Notes: generated by a model not told the origin, from the letters alone. DNA of 64,000 nucleotides from Melieria omissa (GCA_963971225.1 OZ020267.1:4526001-4590000), one strand, 5' to 3'. Positions 36,430 through 50,174 are shown, counted from the first letter of the stretch. Numbers and translations are program-made.

Positions 36430-36900
36430 ACACTAACTCAACGCGCGAGCGAGAACCGGCTGCTGCACTTCAGCCAGCTGCGCTGCCAGCAACCGCGCAG
36501 CAGCGCCGCTCCAACACCGCATTGCGCCACTCACTCGCTGGCTTTTTCCCGCTCGCGCGCCACTTACGAATTGGAGTTGTGCTGCGACACGACTCTCTCG
36601 CTTCCACTCGGCCGCTGTGCTGTCGCGGATTTTGGGCGCCAGCGCTGTCAGTGTGTGCGTGCGAATGATGGCCGCCGCGCTTCCTGTTTTTGAGTGTAAA
36701 CAAACCATTCGAGTGATTCGTTGCCGTTGCTGCAGCCACAAATCGACTGCGCGGTGCGACACTTGGTGCTTCTTATTCGATTTGTGCTGAGCGCGCTGCG
36801 TGGCGGATGTTCAATGTCGCTGTTTATAATGTGAGAATGCTCGCTCGGACACTCCGCTTTAGCCGATGCGAAGTGAGTGAATGAGGGAGAATGCTGAAGT
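36430..36900. promoter_or_regulatory. GC-rich island in AT-rich surroundings
   Basis: A sharp GC- and CpG-rich block about 4 kb upstream of the candidate start site, with a GAGAGAG tract (minus strand, near 36593). Overlapping ORFs on the minus strand do not look like protein. Candidate enhancer, response element or alternative promoter. Confidence 0.3.
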
Positions 36901-37329
36901 TGTTGTGACGTTAGTTGGACGTTGAATGGACAAACTTGAGTGTTGGCTAGTTGGAGATTGAGTGAGACCGATTGGAAAGTGTGATTGCACCTGGATTTTG
37001 GGCGAAGCATCGCTATTTGCAGAATTGGCTGGTTTACAAATATTTGAGATACTGGTGTCTCAAAAAAATTGAGTGTTTTCAGTAAAGCATGCACGATTTA
37101 GGAAAGTTTATTGAGATTTTTTAAACAAGTTTTGGATCTATTTACTATAAAATTGTTTTATCTTGCGTGTTTTAGGCAATTTTCTGTATTAAAATTTTTG
37201 GACATTAAGTTTTGCAAAGTCAGGTAACCCTGAAAACAAGTGCCACATTTGGAATAATGATTTGATGATTATTTTTTAGTGTTATTTATTACCACTTTGC
37301 TCCATTTTAGAAACAATTAGTAATATTGA

Positions 37330-38690
37330 AAAAGTTTAATATTAAACAAAACTTAATAAGTAAAAAATTAAAAATTAAATAAATAAATAAAATAAATAAT
37401 AAATAAAAAATTTAATATTCAACAAAAATTAAAAAATAAAAAAATTACAAATAAATAAATAAAAAATTTAATATTAAACAAAAACTAATAAATTAGTAAA
37501 TAAAAAATTAAATAAATAAATACATAAAATAAATAATAAATAAAAAAAATTTTATGTTTTTGATATAAAATTTTTTTAAATTAAAAAATTTTAAAAAAAT
37601 AAATAAAAAATTAAAAAAAAATAAATAAAATTATAAATATATTATAAAATTATAAATTTTATTTCTTATAAAATTATAAAATGTGAAAAAAGAAAAGAAA
37701 ATACAAAAGAGAGGCAAAAATGAGCGAGTATTGGTTTCAGGAATTAAAATTTTATTCTAAAAGGTACTGAAACTAGGAATAAAAGGAAAAAGGATGAAGG
37801 TGGACCAATCCATGAGAGAAGAATGCCGTGAAAATAAAAGAAAATAAAACATATTTTGTAGTGAAAACGCAAATGAAAAAATGAAAAACGGAAGGCAAAG
37901 CAAAGTTAAGAAATGAGAAATAATATGAAATGTTTAAGAAAAAACTAAAAAAAAAGACTATGTACAGTAAAACAACATGAAATAAGTATTAGAACAAAGA
38001 GATAAGAAGATGGAAGACAGAATGAAAGACAGAATTGAAAAAAAGTGTGTCGAAAAGTAAAAAACAAAAGATATAGTTCAGTTAAAATGTCAAATTAGGT
38101 ATGTAAATAAAACTGAACTGTAGTACAGGAGAAAAATTTTTTATTGAAAAGATAATAAAACGGCGGAGATAGGACAAAAGAAAAAATATGCAACCATAAA
38201 GTAAAAATAAAACAAAAACTTGAACAGTTAAAAAAAAATATGATAGTTATTCCATAATAACTAACCAAAAAAGAAGAGGAAGAAGAGGAGTAGTATGAAA
38301 CACTAATAAGCTAAGAATAATTAAAAAAATTTAAAAAATTATAAAAAATTAAATAACTAGATAAAAAAATAAAACTAAACAAAAACACAAAAATATAATA
38401 TATACAAAATTTATTATGAGAGGAACGTATTTAGCTAAAGCTGTAACAAAAAACAAAGCAATGACATACAAAAAAAAATAAAAAATTTTCAAACTTAAAA
38501 AACATAATTTAAAAACGAAATAACTATATCATAAATATTTATGAACCACAAATATAAACAAACAAAAAAAAGGCGACTATAAGAAAGAAGTTATGAAAAT
38601 AAGTTAGAACAAGTAACAAAACTGGGAAGAAAAAGCAAAACCAAAAATTAAAAATGGTTAACAAAAACTTTAATAAACGAACAATGCGTG
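37330..38690. repeat. A-rich strand-asymmetric low-complexity block
   Basis: About 1.35 kb where the plus strand is dominated by A with little T or C beyond (AAAT)n- and AAAAG-like words. The DNA to its left (about 35.4-36.1 kb) is T-rich on the same strand, so the skew switches. Confidence 0.75.
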
Positions 38691-38699
38691 TGAGCAGAA

Positions 38700-40540
38700 A
38701 TCAATGAACTGCCAGTGCAGCAACAACAAAAATGCCAATATTGCAGAGAAAAATGCCGACGTCAATTCGTTCGAGTCTTTTTCCGCATTGAAATCGAATG
38801 AAAAGCGACGCCGACTGTGTAATTTCGCTGCAATTTGGTTGCCACCACCGACAGCAGCAACGCGTTGACGTGGTTATTGTGACAACAATTGCTGTCGTTG
38901 TTGTTGTTGTTGTGGTTGAATTTCGAAATGATTGTTATGACGTTTTTATGAAAATTTTCCAATTTATGATTGGACAACAAGCCATTCGGGCAATTCGGGC
39001 AATTTTGAGTCGTTGCGCCACCCCGTCACCGATGCAACCGATCCCACTCAGCGCACATGCAACGGCAGCGCAGCAACAACAACAATAGCAACAGTAGGAA
39101 GTGCCATAATTTGCAAGTCGAGCAATTGAGTGCCCCACGAATGCGATTGCGCTGGGCGTTGGGCGCGGAATATGCGGCCAGGTCCAACAACAATAAGAAA
39201 CTTGTGTGCACGTGTGTGTGTGTGTGTGTGTGGCGCGGTTCCAGTACATGTAGTGGTGCTCTTTTGGCGCATTTGCACAAATCCGCTTCCAACGCATTTG
39301 TGCAGCTGATGAATAGTCAAGCGGGCGAACGGACGGATAGGTGAGACGGGGCGCATGAATGGAAGAGGACGGGGGAGCTGTGTGCTCTGCGCGGGCGATT
39401 GCAATGTCGTTAGCAAAGTAGACAATTGTTAGCGCTTTCACGCCGCAAATGGCGCTTCCGTTATGCCTCTCGACCCGCTCGACGGTTCACGCGTCCATTG
39501 ATGTATTAATCGATTTGGCAAACAAACAAATGATCAAAGTGCACCATACGTAGGCGTTTCGTTTAAGTGCAACCGCGATTACAGCAACAAACACCACAAT
39601 AAAGACCACTGTCTGGGCATTTAAAGCCATTGTGTTGTTGTTGTGCCATGTGTGTAGGTACGAGCAATTAAATATGTGTCTAACTATTAAGTAGTCACTT
39701 GTTGTTGTATTGAAATGACTTGCATTCGACAGCAAAGAACCACACATTTGCATAATTCATTGTTGCTGCAATTTTGTGCAATTATTGAACAGCTTTGTTG
39801 CAGAACTTTTTATTTATTTTTTTAATAGTTTTTTTCAAGTTTTTTGCTATTCTTATTTTTAAGTTTTTTTTCACTCAACTCGCTGCAAAGCAAAAAAATT
39901 CTTCGAAAACTTTTATTTAACAAAACAAAATTATGACACTTTGTTGTTCGGTCAGCTAAATTTTCTGAATTGCATTTAGTTTTGTGGTGACAGGTCGTAA
40001 ATCAAAAATGCACTCAAGTGTTCAACGACAAAAGCGAAATTGCTGTTTAGCTGCTGGTGTCGTTTTCGATGTCGCCTGTGGGGAGGTTGGTGCAGCACTA
40101 CAACATTCCGTCTGTGGAGCTGATTGTAAATGTAGCACGAAGTGGTTAGGTTAGCTAAGCTAAGCTTGTCTTCATTTGACTATACGTTGTAATATTTTCA
40201 ATTTGTTTAACGCTAAATTGGAAAATGCCACTTTTGATTTATAACTGTACATAATGCTACATTGAGTTTGTCAATTTAGGTTTTTGACATGACTAAATCG
40301 TTGTTTGGTCGTCGTAATTAACAGGAATTTATTGATTTCCTATATTTTTTCATACTCTACTTTTTTCTAATTTATATTATTTACTTTACCATACTGGCCA
40401 CGACTCCTTCCAGTCCAAAATTCAACAAGATTCTTACGTTAATTTTCTCTTATATTTTGTCGTATTTATTCTTGTGTTTATTTAAATTATGGTAGGTTTT
40501 TTTGTCAAAGTATTTATATATTTTATTATATATTATTTTA
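38700..40540. other. intergenic DNA with simple repeats
   Basis: A moderately GC-rich part (38700-39500) with (GT)n at 39212-39232, then AT-rich DNA. No gene supported. Confidence 0.6.
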
Positions 40541-40544
40541 TTGA

Positions 40545-41040
40545 TTTTTATTATTTTATTTTACTTTATTTTATTTTATTTCATTTCATTTCATTTCATT
40601 TCATTTCATTTCATTTCATTTTATTTTATTTTGTTTTATTTTATTTTATTTTATTTTATTTTATTTTATTTTATTTTATTTTATTTTATTTTATTTTATT
40701 TTATTTTATTTTATTTTATTTTATTTTATTTTATTTTATTTTATTTTATTTTATTTTATTTTATTTTATTTTATTTTATTTTATTTTATTTTATTTTATT
40801 TTATTTTATTTTATTTTATTTTATTTTATTTTATTTTATTTTATTTTATTTTATTTTATTTTATTTTATTTTATTTTATTTTATTTTATTTTATTTTATT
40901 TTATTTTATTTTATTTTATTGTATTTTATTTTATTTTATTTTATTTTATTTTATTTTATTTTATTTCATTTTATTTTATTTTATTTTATTTTATTTTATT
41001 TTATTTTATTTTATTTTATTTTATTTTACTTTATTTCTTA
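40545..41040 (+). repeat. (TTTTA)n pentanucleotide array with a TTTCA block
   Basis: Eight pure TTTCA-register pentamers (40581-40620) are followed by about 80 TTTTA-register pentamers, with only a few interruptions (TTGTT near 40631, GTATT at 40921, TCATT near 40966). The long Phe-Ile-Leu-Tyr ORFs here are artefacts of the repeat. Confidence 0.97.
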
Positions 41041-43667
41041 CGGCTCATTTTAAGCCTAATTCGTATTACATTTTTTGTTTTAGATAGAAAATAATAATAA
41101 TATAAAATAGGAAAAGAAAAAGTGTTACAGGTTAGATGACCAAAGTTTCTAGGGAAACATAACCTCAATTATGAGCACTTGGTGCAAATATTGCAGAAAG
41201 GTCTGATCCAATACTTGAACTCATAAAATACCTGATGATCTAAGGGCCACAATAAGCCATTCAGGTTGCAGTGCGTAAGGCGCTCGACACGATCCGTAAT
41301 CATTACATAACAATACATATGTAGTTTTTCAAACCAGCTACGCCTTCAACTGATCACGAACATTACCTTTTTTACATTAAAATCACAAAAATTGTTAGCC
41401 AAGTGAAAATTTACACCTTAACGCTTTCAAGGCCATGAGACATATGCCTTCCTCATGCATTTCTAACGCTTCTCGTAAAAGTAGAATTAAAATGTTCTTA
41501 AAACTTGTGGATGTGTCCCACTGACCGTGAATGCGTTCAAATATTTGAAGACAATACCTCATTCAGCAACTAAGGCAGCACTTACCAACTGTCATATACA
41601 TCTCATATACCATACTTATTATCCATAATTTCTTCAACTTTTTTGAACAAGTGAATTGACACAACAAAAATTGCCCCATTGGTACTGAAAGAAATAATTT
41701 TTTTCCAGACTTAATTTCCCATTAAAAGTTCAACTTACCGAATGCATCCGCTTGCGTTGACTTGTATGCGTGTTGCAATTTCTGAAATGTCACCATCGAT
41801 CGAAAAACAACAACAATACAACAAATAATAAACCACCAGTAAAACGGCTTCATCCAATTAACGTTGATTTTTATTTATTTTTATATTTGTGTTTCACATG
41901 ACATTCTCTAAAAGCTACGCATTATTTACAATGGATTTGTACAAAAACAATTTTTATTTCTTTACTAATTACATGGATTGGCTGCTAATTAACATTTTCT
42001 AGCGATTAGCATAAACGACAAATTGAAATATTAACACTTGTGAACAGTGCACGGAGAAAAATTGCATAACAATTTGCATAACAATTTCAATGGCTACTTA
42101 GACTTGGAAGCATAGTGCAGCAAGGTCGCTAATAGTGCAACCTGCTTGAGTATGTGTGATGTGTGTGTATGTGTGTGTGTGTGTGTGTGTGTGTTGTTTG
42201 TATTATTGTAGCGCAGTTAATTGGACACTTTTATGATAAGTGTTTGAACAAACAGGCGACAGAATGTCGCATTTGATTGGATTGTGTGCAGTTTATGTCG
42301 CATTAATGCTTCTTCGATTCCAGTTTGATGGACGACAAAGTGGAAAAAGAGGAAGTAAGTCAGCCATGACGATATGCTCGGAAAGTGAGACGTTTAAAAT
42401 TAATTGCTCATAAATTTCAAATTAACCACTTTTCGCCACACTCTCGCTTTTGCGCGCACACCTGCTCGCTCGCTCGTGCGCCGTGTGGGGCCACCAGCGC
42501 CAACGCGCTGAAGTTGATTTAATACTCGGGCGCACAACATTACGACCGGAAAACAATGCCGCACGCATTAAACTAAAGCAATTTTAATAATCAAAACAGA
42601 TAATAAAAAAATCAGCTTCTCACATTAAATCTTTTTACGGCGCGTAGGCATTGTTGTTGTAGGTGTTATTAGCATTGAAACGCCATGCGCTGAGGTGTGT
42701 TGTTGGTGTTTTTGGTGGATGTACGTTACTGCCAAAACGCTATTATCAGCTCAAATCGAAAAAACCAACAACAACAACAACACACCGCTACACATGAGCC
42801 ATAGACGCCGGCATTGAGTGTCATTAAAAGATAATAATCGTAATAAAAACTAATAAAATTTAAACTGGGTGAGCGGCGGCTGACTGAGTCGCACTGAATG
42901 ACTGAACAAGTTGAACAATAAAAAATCACAATAAAACTCTTTTCGGGCGCTGTCAGTGTCAGTCAGCAAAGAAACGCGCACACGCTTCAGGACGGAGGAC
43001 TTCAACACCAGCTACCAGTCGCTTTGTCAGACATAAACGCCCGAAAACGCTTGCAGCCAAAGCGTGAAAACATAAAATGTTAACTTGAACAAAAGCATAA
43101 ATAATAACAAACAGCAGCAATGACATAAAAACAAAACGAAACAAAACGTTGACATAAACACAGACAACAACAAATACACAATGAAATCTGCAGTAGTCAG
43201 AGGTCGCGGCGAAGAATCGAGCGCTAAGCGTTGGTTGGCGGTTGCGTTGCTGAGCTGTGTGGAAAATTAAAAATGATAAAGAAAATTAAATAAAATAAAA
43301 CACAGTAATGAGAAAATGCGATAGCACTAAGCGAAAGGGATAAGCAGGCAGCGCGAAAACAAAACAAACGGAAAACGTGTAGATCGAAATGAAAATTTAT
43401 GCTAATTTGTTGCTACACGTTTGGCGTCTTACAAAACGATTTCACATGGCGACACTTGAGAAACGGCGCAAAAGCGGAAGACCATAAAACTGAAAGGATA
43501 TAATTAACATGGGACGGTAGTGAGGGGGTGAGGGGGTGGTCCGTGCGAGGTTGGCTACTGAAACGCTTAACGGAAATGTGGTGAATACATTGGTGGTGGC
43601 GAGAAAAGTGAAATTAAATTGAAAGTACAACAAAGGCAGACACGAAGGCTACAGGCGAATGGAAATC
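41041..43667. other. intergenic DNA without recognisable genes
   Basis: Contains a (GT)n microsatellite at 42171-42195 and a GC-richer stretch at 42430-42560. No coding feature. Confidence 0.6.
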
Positions 43668-43671
43668 TTAA

Positions 43672-43990
43672 CCCTTTCGCTACTATGGGGCGAACAAATT
43701 AAGTCGTAGGTATATTAATAGAAAAACTATATGCAGGACTATCCATGAAGTGCAGGAATGAGCAACACCAGATACACCAGTGCCAGTATTTCATTCGCAG
43801 AAAGTGTGCCTTAGTTTTCCAAGGACATAGTCGCACACGCCTACAATGCAATAGGGTCTTTGCAGAAAATAGAATTAGGCGACTGGATACATATGGCACA
43901 CCCACTTCAAAAGTGGCACAACTCAAAATTTTTGAATTTTTCAGAAAACGCAAAGAACTGCTTTTGAGCCGAAAAAACATGTTTTTTAAA
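43672..43990. mobile_element. left end of a TTAA-type element (CCCTTTCGCTA family)
   Basis: TTAA at 43668-43671 followed by CCCTTTCGCTACTATGGGG. No matching right end found, so a solo end; the right limit given is arbitrary. Confidence 0.5.
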
Positions 43991-45886
43991 TAACTTATAG
44001 CCCATTTAATAGAAAATCCTTACAGATTACGCTTTGGGATAAGTTAAAAAGAATTTTTTTATTATAGAAAATTCAAAGTTTTGAGTTGTGACTTTTTTGA
44101 TGATATTTTAACTCAATAAATACCGAACTTTTTAAAATTATGTCACTTTTTCTAAATTTAAAAATGATAAATGACAATTAATAAATTTAAAAAAAAATTT
44201 GGAAATGTTAATTAATTTATTCGAAACTTTAAACTCAAAACTTTTACCAAAACAACAACTTAACACCAAAACTTTTTCAAAACTTCCCCCAAAGAAATAA
44301 AAAGCCCTAAACATGAAACCTTCATTAAATAATTTTTTATAAATTGCTAATTCTGCTTGAGATGTTGAGAAAAATTGTGATCAGTACGACGTCCTCTTTC
44401 AGAAATATACGGTCGTTACTCTGTTGCACACAAAAAGTTAAAAATTGTTGTACTGTGTTATTAATAAGTTCTCTTTTTCATGCACAAGTCCTTTTAGACC
44501 ATAGTTTTACCCAACCAGCCTAAATCATCTTCACACCTCACTTGATTTTCTCCCACCAAACTTAAAGTAGGTGTAAGAGCTTCCATAAATTGTCAACATT
44601 TCTTCATGTCTACCTTACAGCAGCACTTAAAAGCGTTTCAGCTCGCATTTGGCGCATGTATACACACCAGAAAGAATGAAGAAGAAGCAGCAGCAGCACT
44701 CAACTTATAAACTGCAACAACCACTTTGCCACTTGCTGTCGCCGCACAAAGCACTCCAGACGCAAAACAATGAACTCGGCTTATTGAACGCATTCGCTCT
44801 CCAACGTTTGCAATGTGCAATATTGCACCTGTTTGCACATATCCTGCAAATCCTTGCCAATACACACTCGCTCAACGCGCCAAGTGAGTGAGAGTCCATT
44901 CATGGCGGCTGCAATCGAATCGATTCTTTTATTCTTCTTTACATCCATAACAACTCATAAAATTGCGCTTGGCGCGCATGCTGCAGGTGTATTAAGGGTG
45001 CGGCGCGCGCGAGGGGCGGCAAGGATTTTGCAGCGTCTAGTTCCAATTCATTCCTGCACGCGCAGCCATGCGCCGCAGCTCGTTTGGCTGTGAACGATGA
45101 GTGTGCGCCACAGAAAGAGATCAACGTATCGAGTGCAAGTGGTGCACTGAATGCTTGGTTTGTACTTGCATGTGTGTATGTGTGCGTGGGTGTCAGTGGG
45201 TGTTGGGTGGCCGGCTGACGCATTACAATGACTCTATTGTTGGCATGCTGCAGGGGACGGTGCTGTAAGCGGAAAGCGGCGGCATTGTACATAACGGTTT
45301 CAGTTGCTTCATGGTCCATGGAGCGACAGTGGGCACATAAATCGATGCTGAGAGCGTGCCGGCATAATCGTTGGCTCTTTGCATAAATAGTTACTCTCTC
45401 ACTTACTCAATGTACAGTGGAGTGAAAGCGGCACATAGTGGAAATAATACTGTTTAGTTAACTCGATAACTCTTTGGTGGTTTGGTATATCGAAATCTAT
45501 AGAAATGAATTGTAAGTTGTAATTTCCTTCAATTGGTTAAAACTTCAACTATAAATTTTCACTAGAAATTTTATTTTAGAAAAAGGATATCCACGTCTGA
45601 CATTTCTGACGATCAAAAATTAGTTAAGGTTTGTATTTAGAGAACAGTAAATATTATAAAAAAATAAATAAATGTCAGTTGGTACTTCATTCAATCGGTT
45701 GAAGCTTTAACTAGAAAAAATTTGACTCGAAATTTTAGTTTGAGAGATGGATAACCACGTCTGACGTTTTTAAAGGTCAAAATTAAGTCACGGTTTGTAA
45801 TTAGAGAACAATGAAATATCTTTTTTCATGGGCCTCTGAATTCAAATTTCAAAATTTTACCTTAGATTAAAAAACATACGTGTACT
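43991..45886. other. intergenic DNA without recognisable genes
   Basis: AT-rich to about 44600, then GC-richer (44640-45300) with a GAGAG-type run near 45394. The ORFs overlap in several frames. Confidence 0.55.
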
Positions 45887-45890
45887 TTAG

Positions 45891-46410
45891 CCCTTTCGAC
45901 CCCAAAGGTTTGAGAGCAACTCTACCTATTTGTCATCTTATAGCAAAAGCTACGATTGATTTATGGGTTTAATTTAAGTAGGCACCAACAAATTAATATT
46001 TTTAGAAGTGAATTCAAAGCAAATTACAAAAATTTTACTGTTATCGCCAAAATAGTTTCCAATAATTTGCAGCGATATCAGGGAAAGTTTGTGTTCTAAT
46101 TGAAGTCTACGAATTGGGCGCGTTTGATCAAAACCTTATTTCTTTAATAATTGTTAAATAAAATCAAAAAGTGATAATTTTGTATTTTTCCAAAAATATT
46201 TAATAATTTTTCTGTAATTAAAAATATTGATACAAAATTTATTTAACCCGTTTTAAGCTAAAATTGTTCAAAAGCAAACTAGTTCTCGAACTCTAACAAA
46301 GAGGCGTAGCGACTTCAAATGTCGTGTGCACACTTCTTAGTCAAATGTTTCATTATTTAAATACCAAAAAAATATATCGAAACACAGAGTAAAATTCGAC
46401 ATCGAAAGGG
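45891..46410. mobile_element. TTAA-type MITE, family A copy 3 (520 bp)
   Basis: Starts CCCTTTCGACCCCAAAGG, ends CATCGAAAGGG; right flank TTAA (46411-46414), left flank TTAG (45887-45890, one change). Interior collinear with the other two family A copies. Confidence 0.85.
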
Positions 46411-46414
46411 TTAA

Positions 46415-47960
46415 TACCACAATAATATATGAGTTTGGAATATGTATGGAAAAACATGACGAATTGATGAAATCATTTTAAATTGAAGTAAATTTTTAAA
46501 AGACTGCTTTTCACAGACAATTTTCCATATTGCATATTTTCGAATAGGTTCCACTGGTGTTCTGTTGATTTTTTCTCCAAAATAACACCGACGTTGTCTA
46601 TAAAAAGGTTATTTTAAAATCACTTTTGCTGGCCTTCTTTATAGACTTTTTTTAGTTGAGTACGACAACTGGGACTTCTAGGCATCTGAGACATAAAGTA
46701 CGGATTCAGCTCTAATTAATAACGGTTCCAGCACCAGTTTTCAAACCAATGATTTGTTGTTGAAGACTAACTACTCATCGCAATTTCGCATGAACTTTAC
46801 AAAACTAAAATAAAACACTCTTTTGTCTCATTTAATGCACACTTGCGACCACTGTGCAGCGCCCCTTTGTGATGCGGTTTTCCTCAATTTCCCACTCATT
46901 CCCTGCAGATTTTCCGCACGCTCTGTGCTTTGCATGTCGCTTTAACTCTCTACCCACTTACGCAGTGACTCTCTCATTGCTACACCGAGTAATTTCAGTG
47001 TTGCCGTGTGCCGGCATTCCGAAACCGGCACATGCCGCCGCCGGCGACTGTGCGGCTCTTACTGCCTTACTGCCAGACTGCGACTGTGACTGTAACTGTG
47101 GCCGACGTTCTCGCACGGTTGTAAAAGTGTAGTAAAGTAGCCATTTGGTACTTTTTTATTGCGCGTTTTACGACTCGTGTGCGGTTTGCGTGCGCCGCCG
47201 CCGCACTGAAGTGGGCGCGCGGCGCACTTGCATGCATGAATTGTAGCGCTGCGGCCCTGTGGCGGTGGCGTGCGCCTTAGGTAAACACAAACAAATGTTG
47301 CTTAAGTGATTTAAAGTGATTCTGATGACGATTATAAAATTCCTTCTCACGCAATAATTTTTTAATCCTTTGCGCGCCGGTGTTTTATGGCTGACGGCAA
47401 TCTCGTCACCACTCGTAAGGCTGCCATATTCGGCAACAATAAGTCGGTCGACCGGCGGCGCATGTGGCACGGGGCGTCCCACTACGCATCGTGTGTCGCT
47501 TAACTGTCATCGGCGTCAACGTGATCGTTACGGCAATCAGCCAACCACTAACGGAATGTGTGTTTCTGTGCCACACAATCCGTCCGTCCGTGTGTCTGTC
47601 TGTCGTCCTCTTATTGCTCTTGTTGTTGTTGTTGGCCACGTTGGTTGTTACAGTTATAAAAATGCACAATTAAGGCCATAAACATTTTTATATCATTTTA
47701 ATTGCCTCCAATGATGAAATCGTTTTGTACTCGAACGCGCATTCGCACACACAAACAAACACACAACACCACGCATACGCACGCGTACGTACGTATGTAT
47801 GTGCGGCTGCGTGTCGTGTGGCATATTGACGAATTGCCACACTCGTCGCGCACATAAAACCGCAGATCGATGCATATATAATGGGCTCGTACGAGTACGT
47901 TAGCTGTGACACCTCTGCGTGCTAAAAGTAGATACGCTGTCGATACGGACTTACCAGAAG
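46415..47960. other. intergenic DNA with a GC-rich island
   Basis: GC/CpG-rich at about 46960-47650 amid AT-rich DNA. ORFs on both strands overlap, none recognised. Confidence 0.5.
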
Positions 47961-47964
47961 GGCG

Positions 47965-47980
47965 CCAGTGGGGGGCGCTA
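47965..47980 (+). promoter_or_regulatory. CTCF-like site
   Basis: CCAGTGGGGGGCGCTA fits the long CTCF consensus CCASYAGRKGGCRS at 13 of 14 positions (G for A at the sixth). It lies about 15.5 kb upstream of the candidate abd-A promoter. Confidence 0.4.
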
Positions 47981-49313
47981 CTGTTGCACCAGCCGTGACG
48001 ATAGTCTGCAATGGTAGGAAACGGAAGAAACGGTAGTCAATTACTTGTTCGCTTATAGACATTCGATACGATACGCGATATCGACGAATGTGATCAGTGA
48101 TAACAGATATAACTACTCATAAATGTATGAAGTTGTTTTTTTATTAAGGTATGAATGGCTAAGAATGCGAAGTGGAAGGATACAAGAAATTCTTTTATAT
48201 TTTTGTGAAAAAAAGTGGATAAGGTTTAGTGTTCAAATCTAAGATCTTAGCGAATTTGTTCCAAAGGTATTAACAAATCGGAGAAGAAGGCAAATCTTAG
48301 TTTAAGAATCCAATTACTTAATTGATGTACTCACATTTATACATCAATTAAGTTATGGTAATCTTATCACATTTATACATCACTTAAGTTATGGTATCCT
48401 TACACTCAGATTTGTGTTAGTCTCAATAAAACCTCTCTTTATCAGAGCGATGTATGCTCGATAAAAATTATTTTGAACTGAATTAAAAATGATAATTTTT
48501 TAATTTTTAAAACAGAATTTCTAACAAACGTAAAGTAGATTATACTATGACCACAACATTCTGCTATCAAGAAAAAATCCAGAGAGTATTTTAGAATGAA
48601 TCACAAATTAAAAAAATTAAATAATAAAACAAATAAAACAAATTAAAATTATAAATAATGCTTCCGAAGAGAGATAGATAGATATAGTCATGATTAGGGT
48701 TACCAGAAGAAGATTAAGCTTCAAAAAACAAATAATGGAAGAAGGATAAAGGAAGAAGAAGAGCATATCGATCAACGTAGAACACAAAATATTTTAACAA
48801 AAACTTTATTCCGTTCGTTAAGACAAGCATAATGAAATATTAATAATTGAGATGTTCAAGAGACCAGAAAATACAAATTTTCAAAGCCATTAAAATTTAG
48901 AAATTTTTCTTTTAAAATATTTTGTTAAAATATTCAAAAAAATGACAGGACACTATTGAGAGGATCCAAAATGTTACAAGCTTTAGAAAGCCCCCAAAGC
49001 ATAAACACTTAAAGCAGGCAGAATTCTGATACAGCGAGATTCCTCATAACCGAACTCTCACCGTCTCAATGGTTTATGTCCGGTTATGGGAGATGTCGCT
49101 TATTGAGGGGAGGGGGGAAGGGTGGTTAAAAAATTAGTTTAAATTGTATCCAAGCGTTTCTGTCGTTTATATTACATATTTTGTATGAATTTATAAATAT
49201 TTAATATTACTTTAATATTTATTTCATGCATAGGTATTCTAAAAATAATGTACAAGTCTTTAAATTGTAATACTAATTGTCAAATTGCATACATACATGA
49301 AATTTGTACATAA
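47981..49313. other. intergenic DNA without recognisable genes
   Basis: AT-rich. A CATTTATACATCA(C/A)TTAAGTTATGG direct repeat lies near 48330-48395. Nothing coding. Confidence 0.55.
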
Positions 49314-49393
49314 ATCGTCGCCTCAGAAAACGAATGTCGTATGTTCCATTGAGCCTAATAAGACATACGACATTTGTTTTCTGAGGCGACGAT
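49314..49393. repeat. 80-nt near-perfect hairpin (foldback element or miRNA-like)
   Basis: Arms 49314-49344 and 49363-49393 pair at 30 of 31 positions, the remaining one a G-U wobble (plus strand), around an 18-nt loop. The size is that of a fly pre-miRNA, but a second decayed copy at 29416-29495 favours a small foldback transposon. Confidence 0.75.
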
Positions 49394-50174
49394 ATGTTAA
49401 AAGCGGAATCACCAATTTCATTTTGATGAACACAAATACGAGTGCGATTTGTATTAAATGGTAGAACAGATTTCTAAAAAATATATTGGTTTGGAATATT
49501 TTTTACTTTTTTCCGTTTATGAGAGATTTTTTAGTTGAGATATTTTTGGTTTGAAATATAATGTCCACGATCAGTTATTAAAGCGTCCGGTTATTAAAAA
49601 TATTCATATGGAAAACATAGTGAAATTGCTGTGTCTACGAAATTTGTGCGGCTATTGAAGCTGTCCGAGTTGTCGTCAAAGTTGTGTTCTTCTTCTTTAA
49701 TCCAACAATAGATACATAGTAATTGTGTTGTATAGGTTGGGAGTAAAGTCATCACTGATTCTGGCAGAACTTCGATTGATTACAGGACGGCGTTTTGCAG
49801 TGATTAAGGAGATGAAAAGGTTGAGAAAATTTTAGAAGTAGTTTTTTCACTCGATGTTCTAATAAACGCATTGTGGGTCCTTTTAAAGGAAGAGATGACT
49901 AATAAACTAGTAATAAAATAACTAAAAAACTTATAACTAGCTAATAAAAATCTCTGACCAAGCTGAAATGAGATTGGTTCGGTAAGTAAGTTGATAGAGC
50001 AAATATGTAGCTCGACTTTTGTCGACCAACCAACTTAGTGATACATTTTTTCTTAGTGTACGAGGAGTAGACTACATGTTCTGGACATTCATTGCCTCTA
50101 TTTCGTTGTAGCTGTAGAAGCAGATATTAATTCTTCTAGCTTGTAGCTGAAAGCTACTAATAGAAGAAGAAATT
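49394..50174. other. intergenic DNA without recognisable genes
   Basis: AT-rich; possible Tc1/pogo-type relics (GTCCGGTTATTAAA near 49586) whose ends could not be fixed. Confidence 0.5.

Noticed and set aside
40489..41094. Long plus-strand ORFs of Phe/Ile/Leu/Tyr repeats
   Set aside because: Pure product of the TTTTA array, open in more than one frame.
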